Shown one piece after another: positions 7,698 to 15,300 of a stretch of DNA of 64,000 nt. The stretch comes from Xanthobacteraceae bacterium. Its GTDB lineage: Bacteria > Pseudomonadota > Alphaproteobacteria > Rhizobiales > Xanthobacteraceae. The DNA is taken from NCBI GenBank assembly GCA_024508855.1, contig JANINJ010000045.1:238079-302078 (forward strand), given 5' to 3'. Under the pieces are notes generated by a model. That model saw only the letters and a program-made list of their open reading frames with translations, had not been told where the DNA came from and made no database searches. Every line of letters begins with the position of its first letter. Position 1 is the stretch's first letter. A program made the position numbers and the translations under genes.

Positions 7698-8120
7698 CTA
7701 CATCCGGCGAATAACGGCAGTCGCCGTCGCGGTGGCGACGACCTTGTCGTTCTGCAGCAGTTCTGCGGCAAGCTGGCAGATTTCCTTGCCGCGCATCGTT
7801 ACCCGGCCGAAACCTTTCAGAGCACCCGGCTTCGCCGGACGATGAAACTGGACGTTGAGGCTGACGGTCGGCGCGAACTCCCCAGCATCGAGCGTTGCCG
7901 CCAGCCCTGGCCCCATCGTGTCATCGAGCATGGCGGCGAGAAAGCCGCCTTGCACATTGCCGGCCGGATTGAGAAATGCCGCTGACGCCTCGAACGTCAC
8001 CTCGATCGTGCCGCGCTCGGGATCGATGCGATCGAATGCGAGGCCGAGCGTCCGGGCGCAAGGCGGCGGCGGCAACCGGCCATCGACAATCTTCCACAAC
8101 AGCGCATCCCTGTCGGTCAT
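7698..8120 (-). CDS. PaaI-like thioesterase with Gln in the HGG position
   Basis: 140-residue hotdog-fold protein, PaaI-like in layout (NPAGNVQGGFLAAMLDDTMG, about residues 51-70). The motif histidine seen in the paralogue at 5596-6024 is replaced by Gln57, while Gly58-Gly59 and the following Asp66/Asp67 remain. Thioesterase activity is still plausible because the acidic residue in the helix is retained. It is convergent with the flavin-binding protein and sits 35 bases downstream of a GST gene on the same strand, so it may be co-transcribed with that gene. Confidence 0.82.
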   Translation of the reverse strand: MTDRDALLWKIVDGRLPPPPCARTLGLAFDRIDPERGTIEVTFEASAAFLNPAGNVQGGFLAAMLDDTMGPGLAATLDAGEFAPTVSLNVQFHRPAKPGALKGFGRVTMRGKEICQLAAELLQNDKVVATATATAVIRRM

Positions 8121-8154
8121 CAGTTCACTCCGTCACAGCCGCCGCCGTCGCTTG

Positions 8155-8886
8155 CTACGCCGCGGCAACGTCCGATCGAAGCCCGGCATGTTCCGGATAG
8201 TAGCGCGCCATCATCCGATCGACATAAGCCACGAGATTGCCGAACTGTTCGGCGCGATGCCGCAGCGGCGATTCGAAGAACGGCGTCAGCAACCCGGCCA
8301 GCGCGCCGAAGGCGGTCGCGTCGGTGCCGCAAGGACGCTCGCCCATCAGGCAGGGCTTGTCGCCGAGCAGCACCGAGAGCGCCGACAGTGAACGTACGGC
8401 GAGTTCGACGCTTTCGTCCGGCGCGTGCCGGCCGAGACCGCTGATGCGATAGTTCTCCGCCACCCGCGTCCGCGCGCCCTCGCGGATTTCCCTGCGCAGA
8501 TGCTCGGGCGCTCCGTCGAAGAAATGCGCCGGGCCTTTGGCGAAATTCTCCGGATCGACCCAGCGGGCGCCGACCATCGCCCAATAGATGTGATGCTCGA
8601 TCATGCGTTCGATCGCCCAGGCCTGTGCGCGCTCGGCGGTATCGAGACCGGCGTCGAAATCGAAACCGTATTTGCGTTCGATATGGCCGCGGATGAAGGT
8701 GGAATCGGCAACCTTCATGCCGGCGTCGTCGATATAGGGCATCTGGCCCTTGGGCGAGGAGTCCGGCAACGCGAACTCCTTGCGATACGGCAGGCCTGCC
8801 ATCTTGAGCTGAACCTCGGTCTTGGTCACAAAGGGACTGATTTCCGGGAGGCCGAAACCTTCGCCAAAGCCGTAAAGGATGATCAT
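8155..8886 (-). CDS. Glutathione S-transferase family protein
   Basis: 243-residue GST-fold protein. The N-terminal thioredoxin-like domain carries LPEISPFVTKTEVQLKMAG, KGQMPYIDD (the cis-Pro) and VADSTFI (the gamma-glutamyl-binding acidic/Ser pair). An all-helical C-terminal domain follows. The spacing and the ISPF start resemble the FAXC/metaxin-like GST branch rather than classical detoxifying GSTs, so conjugating activity is uncertain. It is divergent from a WYL-domain regulator at 8979 with 92 bases between, a common regulator-target arrangement. Confidence 0.85.
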   Translation of the reverse strand: MIILYGFGEGFGLPEISPFVTKTEVQLKMAGLPYRKEFALPDSSPKGQMPYIDDAGMKVADSTFIRGHIERKYGFDFDAGLDTAERAQAWAIERMIEHHIYWAMVGARWVDPENFAKGPAHFFDGAPEHLRREIREGARTRVAENYRISGLGRHAPDESVELAVRSLSALSVLLGDKPCLMGERPCGTDATAFGALAGLLTPFFESPLRHRAEQFGNLVAYVDRMMARYYPEHAGLRSDVAAA

Positions 8887-8978
8887 CGCAAGCTCCTTGA
8901 TCTCTTGAAAAGCTGCGTCACCCTAGCTACCCCCTGCTGCCACCGTGCTGTCAGCATCGGAACCGGAAAGAGACGATC

Positions 8979-9695
8979 ATGCGACGCGCCGACCGGCTGT
9001 TCCAGATCATCCAGGTGCTGCGGCGAGCCCGCGCGCCGCTGACCGCCGACGCCATCGCGGCGGAGCTGGAAACCTCGAAGCGCACGATCTATCGCGACAT
9101 CGCAACGCTGATCGGCCAGCACGTGCCGATCCGCGGCGAGGCCGGCATGGGCTATGTGCTGGAGCGCGGCTTCGACATGCCGCCGCTGATGCTGACCCCC
9201 GACGAGATCGAGGCCGCCGTGCTCGGCGCGCAATGGGTTGCCGGTCATGCCGATCCGGTGCTGGGCAAGGCGGCGCAGGACCTGATCGCGAAGATCGCCG
9301 CCACCGTGCCGGACCGGTTGCGGCCCTTCGTGCAGGAGCCCGCAAGCCGGGCGCGGCCCGACCTGCGCGTCGAGCCGGATCGCATCGACATGACGAAGGT
9401 GCGGGCACAGATTCATGCCGGCCGGAAGATCGCGCTGCGCTATCGCGACGAGCACGGGCGCGACAGCGAGCGGGTGATCTGGCCGATCACCGTCGGCTAT
9501 CTCGACACCGTGCGGCTGATCGCGGCGTGGTGCGAGCTGCGCAAGGATTTCCGCAGCTTCCGCACCGACCGCGTCGTCGACGCATCCTATCTCGACGAGA
9601 AATATGCGGAACGGCGCGACGTACTGCGCGCCCGGTGGCGACAGAGTCTCGAACGCATGATTGCGGAAAAGAGCCGGATGAAGCAGCCGACATGA
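8979..9695 (+). CDS. YafY-type HTH/WYL domain transcriptional regulator
   Basis: 238-residue regulator. The N-terminal HTH_11 domain (RLFQIIQVLRRARAPLTADA, then LETSKRTIYRDIATL) is followed by a middle region and a WYL domain (about 130-205) with KIALRYRDEHGRDSERVIWP and RLIAAWCELRKDFRSFRTDR. WYL domains sense small molecules or nucleic acid. The gene is divergent from the GST gene (8155-8886), its likely target. It resembles the widespread YafY family. Confidence 0.9.
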   Translation: MRRADRLFQIIQVLRRARAPLTADAIAAELETSKRTIYRDIATLIGQHVPIRGEAGMGYVLERGFDMPPLMLTPDEIEAAVLGAQWVAGHADPVLGKAAQDLIAKIAATVPDRLRPFVQEPASRARPDLRVEPDRIDMTKVRAQIHAGRKIALRYRDEHGRDSERVIWPITVGYLDTVRLIAAWCELRKDFRSFRTDRVVDASYLDEKYAERRDVLRARWRQSLERMIAEKSRMKQPT

Positions 9696-9756
9696 CGTGC
9701 TACCATTTAGGCAGCAACCACCGCATCGCCGCGTTCATGAAACTCGATAGAACCGT

Positions 9757-10101
9757 ATGGAAACTGCAACCGCCATTGCCGAAGCTTCCGTCAGCCCGTG
9801 CCAGACGTGCGGCGCATGCTGTTCCTATTCGCGCAACTGGCCGCGTTTTACCATCGAGGACGACGCGGCGCTGGATTTGATTCCCGCGCAGTTCGTCAAT
9901 GAGCGATTGTCGGGAATGCGATGCGAGGGAGAGCGCTGTTCGGCGTTGACCGGCAAGGTCGGTGAAGCGACGGCGTGTAGAATCTATGCGGTCCGCCCGG
10001 AAGTCTGCCGAACCTGTATGCCGGGCGACGCCGAATGTGCGATGGCGCGGCGCCGTTTCGGGCTGCCGGTGCTACCGGCGCGGGACGATCCCGACGAATG
10101 A
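9757..10101 (+). CDS. YkgJ family cysteine-cluster protein
   Basis: 114-residue Cys-rich protein with ten cysteines. The N-terminal CQTCGACC (residues 15-22) is followed by Cys at 56, 61, 74, 84, 87 and 94, the pattern of the YkgJ/UPF0153 putative Zn- or Fe-chelating family. The segment ACRIYAVRPEVCRTC is the family hallmark. No obvious ribosome-binding site precedes the ATG at 9757. The function of the family is unknown. It is followed by a ~105-bp repeat element. Confidence 0.85.
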   Translation: METATAIAEASVSPCQTCGACCSYSRNWPRFTIEDDAALDLIPAQFVNERLSGMRCEGERCSALTGKVGEATACRIYAVRPEVCRTCMPGDAECAMARRRFGLPVLPARDDPDE

Positions 10102-10108
10102 CCTCGAG

Positions 10109-10219
10109 TAGCGCCAAAGCGTTTTCAAGCGAAGTGGATGCCGGTTCGCGTGAAGAAAACGCGTCACGTCAAAATGATAGAGCCCCGGCTCTGATTTCAT
10201 CAGAACCGGAAAGGCGCTA
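10109..10219. repeat. ~105-bp intergenic repeat, family C copy 1
   Basis: Bounded by TAGCGCC and GGCGCTA, this element shares nearly its whole length with 39225-39330 and 39957-40062. Common parts are AGCGTTTTC, GGTTCGCGTGAAGAAAACG and a terminal hairpin around TCTGAT/ATCAGA followed by ACCGGAAAGG. It fills the space between two convergent genes, and its right edge supplies the TAG stop of the minus-strand gene at 10217. It may fold at the RNA level and act as a bidirectional transcript end (inference). Confidence 0.9.
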
Positions 10220-10639
10220 GGCCATTACCGTTTCGCGCGGCACCAATTCGACCGGCGTGTCGTCATCGTCGTCGTCGATGTCTTCCAGCGGCGCCAGTGT
10301 GCTGAGCGGCTTGGTCGACAGCGTCACCGCCTTGCGTCCGCCCGACGAGGGATGCGCGCGTTGCGCGGGTGCGCTACGCGACAGCGCGTAGAGTGCCGAA
10401 CCGACGCGACCACCGATCTGAACCAGATCGCGCTCGTCGCAGCTTGCGGCAATCGACAGCGCCAACGAGTGAAGATGGCTCCGGCGATAGCAGAACAATG
10501 CCAGCATCGCCCGCACGTCCGACGATACGCTTTCGACCAGCAGAGGCAGACCGTTCTCGTTGGCGCGATACATCTGGCCCAGAAGATCATCCTGGACCGG
10601 ACAGAAATCGTTCTCGAATGCTTCGCGGCTCGACCACAT
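10217..10639 (-). CDS. Conserved hypothetical protein, acidic C-terminus
   Basis: 140-residue soluble protein of a type I recall from Bradyrhizobium-group genomes. It begins MWSSREAFENDFCPVQDD and continues with a helical core (VESVSSDVRAMLALFCYRR). A run of aspartates (EDIDDDDDD) precedes the C-terminus. The ATG at 10639 has AAGGGAA upstream; the extra 26 codons to 10717 are not supported. The stop codon lies in the edge of the family C repeat, so the last residues may have been set by that insertion. I do not recognise a function. Confidence 0.75.
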   Translation of the reverse strand: MWSSREAFENDFCPVQDDLLGQMYRANENGLPLLVESVSSDVRAMLALFCYRRSHLHSLALSIAASCDERDLVQIGGRVGSALYALSRSAPAQRAHPSSGGRKAVTLSTKPLSTLAPLEDIDDDDDDTPVELVPRETVMA

Positions 10640-10787
10640 GGCAAAATTCCCTTGATCGAAGAATGACAACCCCGATTGGGAAAATGCTCCGTAAATTCCT
10701 AACGATGAGTTAACCACGCCCCGAAACGGCGGACCGGCCCACTTGTTCTTTGGCCACGAATCAGAATCGCGGTTCCATCGCTGGTTC

Positions 10788-11669
10788 TCAGATCGATTTC
10801 GCCGTCATCCAGTCGGCAATCGCCCGGCCGATGGCCGGCCCGGAATCCTCCTGGATGAAATGCGAACCCGGCACCGTCACCTCGGTCTGGTTGTGCCACG
10901 TGCGGCAGAACTCACGCGGTGCACCGATCAGGATGGCGCCCGGATCGGCATTGACGAACAGCTTCGGCAGATCGTTGGCCGCCATCCAGTGCGAGTAGTC
11001 GGCCGCTGTCTGCGCCACGTCGGCCGGTTCGCCGGCGATCGGAATCTGGCGCGGCCATGTCAGCGTCGGCCAGCGGTCCTCGCGTTGGAGGAAGGGCTTG
11101 CGATACACGGCCATCTCGGCATCGGACAGTTTGCGCAGCACGGAGCCCGGCAGCACCCGCTCGACGAACAGGTTGCGATCGAGAATCATCGCCTCGCCCT
11201 TGTCGGAGCGGAAGCCCTGGAACACCGGCGTGGCCGACGGGCTCCATTCCTCCCAGCCCGCGATCGGCCGGACGATGGCTTCCATATAGGCGATGCCGCG
11301 AACCCGATCGCGATGATGGTTGGCCCAGTCGAAACCGAGTGCCGAACCCCAGTCGTGCACGACCAGCGCAATGGACTCGTCCTTGCCGATCACCGTGTCG
11401 ATGAAATTCCAGAGGAAGTCACGATGCGTGATGAAGCGGTAGGTATCCGGTCCGGGATTCGGGAGCTTGTCCGAGTCGCCCATGCCGATCAGGTCCGGCG
11501 CGATCAGCCGGCCGCGGCCCGCGAGTTCGGGAATGACGTCGCGCCAGAGATACGACGAGGTCGGATTGCCATGCAGGAAAAGCACCGGCGGCCCCTCGCC
11601 GCGCTCGTGATAGGCCATGCGCCGGCCGCGGACGTCGACGAACTTCTTTGCGAGGGGAGCTTCGCTCAT
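10788..11669 (-). CDS. Haloalkane dehalogenase, LinB-like (HLD-II)
   Basis: 293-residue alpha/beta hydrolase. Every catalytic position of LinB-type haloalkane dehalogenases can be placed: halide-binding Asn35 (HGNPTSSYLW), nucleophile Asp106 and halide-binding Trp107 (VVHDWGSALGFDWA), acid Glu130 (AYMEAI) and base His270 (GSHFIQEDSG). Extended stretches such as DLIGMGDSDKL and WPRQIPIAG also match LinB as I remember it. It should hydrolyse haloalkanes to alcohol, halide and proton in the cytoplasm. The start is 12 bases after the stop of the DUF3307 gene, so the two are probably co-transcribed. The natural substrate is unknown. Confidence 0.92.
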   Translation of the reverse strand: MSEAPLAKKFVDVRGRRMAYHERGEGPPVLFLHGNPTSSYLWRDVIPELAGRGRLIAPDLIGMGDSDKLPNPGPDTYRFITHRDFLWNFIDTVIGKDESIALVVHDWGSALGFDWANHHRDRVRGIAYMEAIVRPIAGWEEWSPSATPVFQGFRSDKGEAMILDRNLFVERVLPGSVLRKLSDAEMAVYRKPFLQREDRWPTLTWPRQIPIAGEPADVAQTAADYSHWMAANDLPKLFVNADPGAILIGAPREFCRTWHNQTEVTVPGSHFIQEDSGPAIGRAIADWMTAKSI

Positions 11670-11681
11670 TCGATCCTCAAG

Positions 11682-12086
11682 TCAGGCATTGGCTGCGATG
11701 AAGATCGACAACCCGAAGCCGGTGAGATGATGCAGCGCCTGGTCGATGCCGATCAGCCACCAGAACCACTGGTGATCCGGCGTCACATCGAAGGTCGCCA
11801 CGCAGAATCCCTTGGCGCGATCGATGAGGATATGAATCGCGAAATCGATCAGGCCGATGAACCAGAACGCCGGCGCGATGGCGACCACCAGTATCGTCGT
11901 CAACACACCATGGATCAGGCAATGCACCAGCAGCGGCAGCGCCCAGCCGGTCTTGCGATCCTTGCCGAACGCCATCCATTGGTTCTGGAGAAAGAAATCG
12001 GCGATGACATGCTTCACCGTGAGGAGAAGCATCCATCCCGCCAGCGCGCCGATCGCAACCGACGAGGACATGTGGGGGAACGACAA
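11682..12086 (-). CDS. DUF3307 family integral membrane protein
   Basis: 134-residue membrane protein with about four hydrophobic segments and the DUF3307 signature KHVIADFFLQNQWMAFGK. Conserved histidines follow in VHCLIHGVL and FAIHILIDRAKG. The start is ambiguous: a TTG at 12086 has AAGGG about 7 bases upstream, whereas the ATG at 12071 has no clear site; the longer form is given. It precedes the dehalogenase gene by 12 bases. The family function is unknown and no link to dehalogenation has been described that I know of. Confidence 0.8.
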   Translation of the reverse strand: MSFPHMSSSVAIGALAGWMLLLTVKHVIADFFLQNQWMAFGKDRKTGWALPLLVHCLIHGVLTTILVVAIAPAFWFIGLIDFAIHILIDRAKGFCVATFDVTPDHQWFWWLIGIDQALHHLTGFGLSIFIAANA

Positions 12087-12208
12087 CTGAATGCCCTTCG
12101 CTTACCGCTGAGCGATGAAGGATGAGAGCATTGCAGCTTGCGCGAGGGGCATGGTGTGTGATCCAGAGATCGTCGCCGATGCTGTCAGATTAGTGTCATT
12201 TCCGACTT

Positions 12209-12228
12209 TCCGTAAGCCCCAATACGGA
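12209..12228. promoter_or_regulatory. Short inverted repeat between the DUF6537 and DUF3307 genes
   Basis: Arms TCCGTA and TACGGA are separated by 8 bases, in the 164-base gap upstream of the DUF3307-dehalogenase pair and downstream of the DUF6537 gene. No T-run follows on the minus strand, so an operator or weak structured 3' end is more likely than an intrinsic terminator. The evidence is limited to symmetry. Confidence 0.25.
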
Positions 12229-12250
12229 CTTGCGCCAACTCCCGTTTTCG

Positions 12251-13099
12251 TCATACGGCGAGCGCCGCCCGCGCCCGGATCGCAGTAACTGCCTGGCGCG
12301 CGCCCTCGGGCGATGCCGCTGCCGCAGCGCGCGCTTCCGTGACGGCATCGGCCAGATCCGGCAACGCCAGCGTGCCGTCGAATGTCGGTTTCACCAGTCC
12401 GTCGATGATGAGGTGCCAATCGGCGACGGCCTGCCGATACGGCTGGCCATGACCGTGGATCATGGCTGCGCTCTGCACGATTGCCGGCGCAGCCTGCGGT
12501 TGCTTCGCCAGGCTACGATCGATCATGTGCAGCCATCGTTCGACCCAGACCCGTTCGATTGCGTAATGGCCCGATACCGGCCGCCATCGCCGCAGCGACG
12601 CCAGGGTTTTGAGACCGAACCGGCCGGGATGACGCGCCGTGGCGAGACGAAGATGCATCGAGGTCCGGCACCACTTCGCCCAGTTCACACCGATGATGGG
12701 AATCACGAAAAGGGCCGCCGGCAACGACGACAGCAGATCCTCGACCCATAGCCGCTCGATCGCGCGGCCTTCGTTCGCCGATTGCCGGGCATCGGCCCAT
12801 GCAAGCGCGAGCTGTGCGCGCCGCACCGGGTCCTCGTAACACATACGCTGCGCCATCAGCCGCGCGAGTTCGGCGAGCAGAACGTCGTTCACCCCGCGCC
12901 GCCGCACGAACCTGCGGAGGCGATGTACATAGAGTTGCGCATAACCCGGCCCCTGATAATCGATCAGCCGCGTAATCGCCTCGCGCGCGACTGGCTTCAC
13001 CGCTTCCGGCCAATCCTCCGGCACCACCGGCGGCGGCGTGTCGTCGATGCCGATGACATCCGCGAGCAGATAACGGAACGAGGCCAGCACGCCGGTCAT
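12251..13099 (-). CDS. Stand-alone DUF6537-like protein (IorB C-terminal-domain homologue)
   Basis: 282-residue soluble protein resembling the C-terminal DUF6537 part of large indolepyruvate oxidoreductase beta-type proteins. Recognisable segments are REAITRLIDYQGPGYAQLYV, LARLMAQRMCYEDPVRRAQ, and LRRWRPVSGHYAIERVWVER. In the fused proteins an N-terminal ferredoxin-oxidoreductase gamma domain of about 200 residues comes first; here no such sequence exists upstream, and the ATG at 13099 has a normal GGGAG site. The gene follows the membrane/cNMP-binding protein (13119) by 19 bases, so they form an operon. Its role apart from the oxidoreductase is unknown. Confidence 0.6.
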   Translation of the reverse strand: MTGVLASFRYLLADVIGIDDTPPPVVPEDWPEAVKPVAREAITRLIDYQGPGYAQLYVHRLRRFVRRRGVNDVLLAELARLMAQRMCYEDPVRRAQLALAWADARQSANEGRAIERLWVEDLLSSLPAALFVIPIIGVNWAKWCRTSMHLRLATARHPGRFGLKTLASLRRWRPVSGHYAIERVWVERWLHMIDRSLAKQPQAAPAIVQSAAMIHGHGQPYRQAVADWHLIIDGLVKPTFDGTLALPDLADAVTEARAAAAASPEGARQAVTAIRARAALAV

Positions 13100-13118
13100 C
13101 GTGGCGCTCCCGCTCCGC

Positions 13119-13787
13119 TCAGGTTGAGGCTGCGCCGGACGCGAGCGGCGCAGATGGATGGGTATATTCCGCCAGCCTGTTCTCCAGCGTACCGATGTTC
13201 TCGAACAGCCGCGCGCTGGCGAGCTTGAGGAAATAGAATCCGAATTCCGGGTTCTGCACGTAAAGCTGTTCGACCTGGCTGTAGGTCACGCCCAGCACCG
13301 CGCCGGACTCGATACATTCCAGCGTCTGCGTGCGCGCATGGGACGGCGACAACATGCCGAGTTCGCCGACCAGCGCACCTTCGGACAATTCGATCTCGGA
13401 TTCGACCAGACGAAACCGGCCGCTGACGATGTAGAACATCTCCTCGGCGCTCTCGTCCTTGTAGAACAGCACATCGCCTGCCGCGCATTTGCGCTCGGTC
13501 ATGAACGGCTTCAGCCAATCCATCGACAGATCGCTGCTGACCGATTTCTTGACGTCCCGCACGAGCTGCAACATCTGATGCAGCCGGTAGACATTGAGCG
13601 GCAGCAAGATGCCGTGCAGGATCAATGTCGGATAGTGATGCATCGGGATCGCAAAGGCGATCAGGGTAACGTTGGTGAGGATACCGAATATCCGCAGCGG
13701 GATCATCGTCGTCATGGTGTAGGTGGCGACGACGAAGATCGTGGCAAACAGGCCGCCGGCGGTTTGTGCGAGATGGGAGACATCCAT
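13119..13787 (-). CDS. Membrane protein with C-terminal cyclic-nucleotide-binding domain
   Basis: 222-residue protein. Three hydrophobic segments in the N-terminal half (AGGLFATIFVVATYTMTTMI, LRIFGILTNVTLIAFAI, and LILHGILLPLNVYRL) are followed by a Crp-type jelly-roll (about 95-205): KCAAGDVLFYKDESAEEMFY, then IVSGRFRLVES, EGALVGELGML and RTQTLECIESGAVLGV. The GELGML element matches the phosphate-binding cassette region. No DNA-binding helix-turn-helix follows, so it is a membrane-anchored sensor rather than a transcription factor. The ATG at 13787 is preferred to a TTG three codons upstream. The DUF6537 gene follows 19 bases later. Confidence 0.82.
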   Translation of the reverse strand: MDVSHLAQTAGGLFATIFVVATYTMTTMIPLRIFGILTNVTLIAFAIPMHHYPTLILHGILLPLNVYRLHQMLQLVRDVKKSVSSDLSMDWLKPFMTERKCAAGDVLFYKDESAEEMFYIVSGRFRLVESEIELSEGALVGELGMLSPSHARTQTLECIESGAVLGVTYSQVEQLYVQNPEFGFYFLKLASARLFENIGTLENRLAEYTHPSAPLASGAAST

Positions 13788-14057
13788 GGGAGCCAACCTG
13801 TGCCTGAGTGAATGCGTTCGCTGAAAAGATTTGCCTCGGCAACATGCCGCCGACCGCCATCCGGCGCGATCGACGCGTCTTCAATATACGGGAACAAGAG
13901 GCCGATTTGTACGCCGTCCCACGCGGTGGCCTACAAAAATCTGCTTGCCGGCACGTATGGCAGGGCATCGTAGCGCGCCGTTGACCCCGAGGCATGTCGC
14001 AGGCAGGTTTCGGCCACCGAACCGACGCGAATACGACGAGTGCTTCAGGAGATGACG

Positions 14058-14843
14058 ATGACGGAGACTGCCGACGCCGCGAGCGAACCGTTGCTGGAGA
14101 TCGACGGCGCACGCGCCACGATCCGACTCAACCGTCCACGGCTGCTCAATCGCCTGCAATCGTCGGACCTCGCCCGGCTGCTAGAGCTGTTCGACACCAT
14201 CGAAGCCGATCCGCGCATTCGCGTGATGGTGCTGACCGGCACCGGCCGTGCCTTCAGCGCCGGATTCGATCTCGGCACCATCGCGGAGCGGACCAAAAGC
14301 GCCGCGGAGGAGCAGAGCGCCGGCTCGGCCTTCGAAGCTATCGCCAACCGGCTCGAGGACATCGCGATTCCGACCATCTGCCGGCTCAATGGCGGCGTCT
14401 ATGGCGGCTCGACCGACCTTGCACTGGCCTGCGACTTCCGCATCGGTGTCGACACCTGCGAAATGTTCATGCCGGCGGCCCGGCTCGGCCTGCACTATTA
14501 CAATAGCGGCATCGCGCGCTATGTCTCGCGCCTTGGCGTCAACGCTGCAAAGCAGCTGTTCCTCACGGCGCAAAAGATCGATGCCGCCGAGATGCTGCGC
14601 ATCGGCTACCTGACAGCCGTGGCGCCGATGGAAAAGCTCGATGCCGAGGTCGATGCACTGGCAACGATTCTCGCCGGCAACGCGCCGGTGGCGATGCGCG
14701 GCATGAAGCGTGCCATCAACGAAATCGCCCGCGATAAATTCGACGAAACCGCCGCCGAGCAGCGCCATCGCGACAGCATGCGCGGCGCCGAGCTCAAGGA
14801 AGGCGTTGCTGCCTATGCGGAGAAGCGCGCCCCGCGGTTTTGA
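14058..14843 (+). CDS. Enoyl-CoA hydratase/isomerase family protein, both acidic catalytic residues absent
   Basis: 261-residue crotonase-fold protein. Oxyanion segments are visible as GRAFSAGFDL and NGGVYGGSTDLALACDFRIG. The first hydratase Glu is replaced (STDLA) and the second is absent in PAARLGLHYYNSG, so simple hydratase chemistry is unlikely; an isomerase, decarboxylase or thioesterase role is possible. The ATG at 14058 is chosen because AGGAG lies 7 bases upstream; the ATG at 14052 abuts it. It is divergent from the membrane/cNMP gene, in a 270-base gap without other genes. The C-terminal EKRAPRF is typical. Confidence 0.85.
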   Translation: MTETADAASEPLLEIDGARATIRLNRPRLLNRLQSSDLARLLELFDTIEADPRIRVMVLTGTGRAFSAGFDLGTIAERTKSAAEEQSAGSAFEAIANRLEDIAIPTICRLNGGVYGGSTDLALACDFRIGVDTCEMFMPAARLGLHYYNSGIARYVSRLGVNAAKQLFLTAQKIDAAEMLRIGYLTAVAPMEKLDAEVDALATILAGNAPVAMRGMKRAINEIARDKFDETAAEQRHRDSMRGAELKEGVAAYAEKRAPRF

Positions 14844-14852
14844 GGACGACGA

Positions 14853-15146
14853 TCAGTCCTTCCATGGGCTGAACCGCTTGGTCTGCCCCGGCTGCAGCCC
14901 GCCAAGCTGACGCCGGATGCTGTCATAGGCGTTGTCCCCGACCTTGTAGACCAGCGTTCCCTCTGCCGGTTTGCCGTCCGCAGTGGTCTTGAGATCGAGC
15001 TCGATGGTTCCGTCATCCAGCATGGTCGCGGTGCCGTTATAAGGCATCGACGGGCGGGCATCGCCGGCATGAGCAACGCCGATAGTGCACAGCATTCCCA
15101 GCACCACAATCAGGTTGCGAACCGAAACGGCACTCGAGAAACACAT
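14853..15146 (-). CDS. Small secreted hypothetical protein
   Basis: 97-residue protein with an N-terminal signal peptide (VRNLIVVLGMLCTIGVAHAG, cleavage after AHA) and a mature part of about 65 residues rich in beta-forming segments (GTIELDLKTTADGKPAEGT, VYKVGDNAYDSIRRQL). No catalytic motif is visible. It is convergent with the crotonase at 14843, 9 bases apart. Likely periplasmic, unknown function; I do not recognise the family. Confidence 0.7.
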   Translation of the reverse strand: MCFSSAVSVRNLIVVLGMLCTIGVAHAGDARPSMPYNGTATMLDDGTIELDLKTTADGKPAEGTLVYKVGDNAYDSIRRQLGGLQPGQTKRFSPWKD

Positions 15147-15300
15147 GCGGAACTCCTGACGATCACAAGCGGCTGTCTCGACTATTTGTTCGTCCTTATC
15201 TTGACGAAACTGCGGTGTGAGCCGTCACGCCCTCGCAATGCGCCGAATTCAATCGGAATGTCGCGTATTCCGGCCACTTCGCAGCGGCACTGTCCATCTT

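Noticed and set aside
10743-12125. A 460-codon plus-strand frame
   Set aside because: It is the antisense of the dehalogenase and DUF3307 genes, with His/Arg/Asp-rich composition typical of a high-GC shadow frame.
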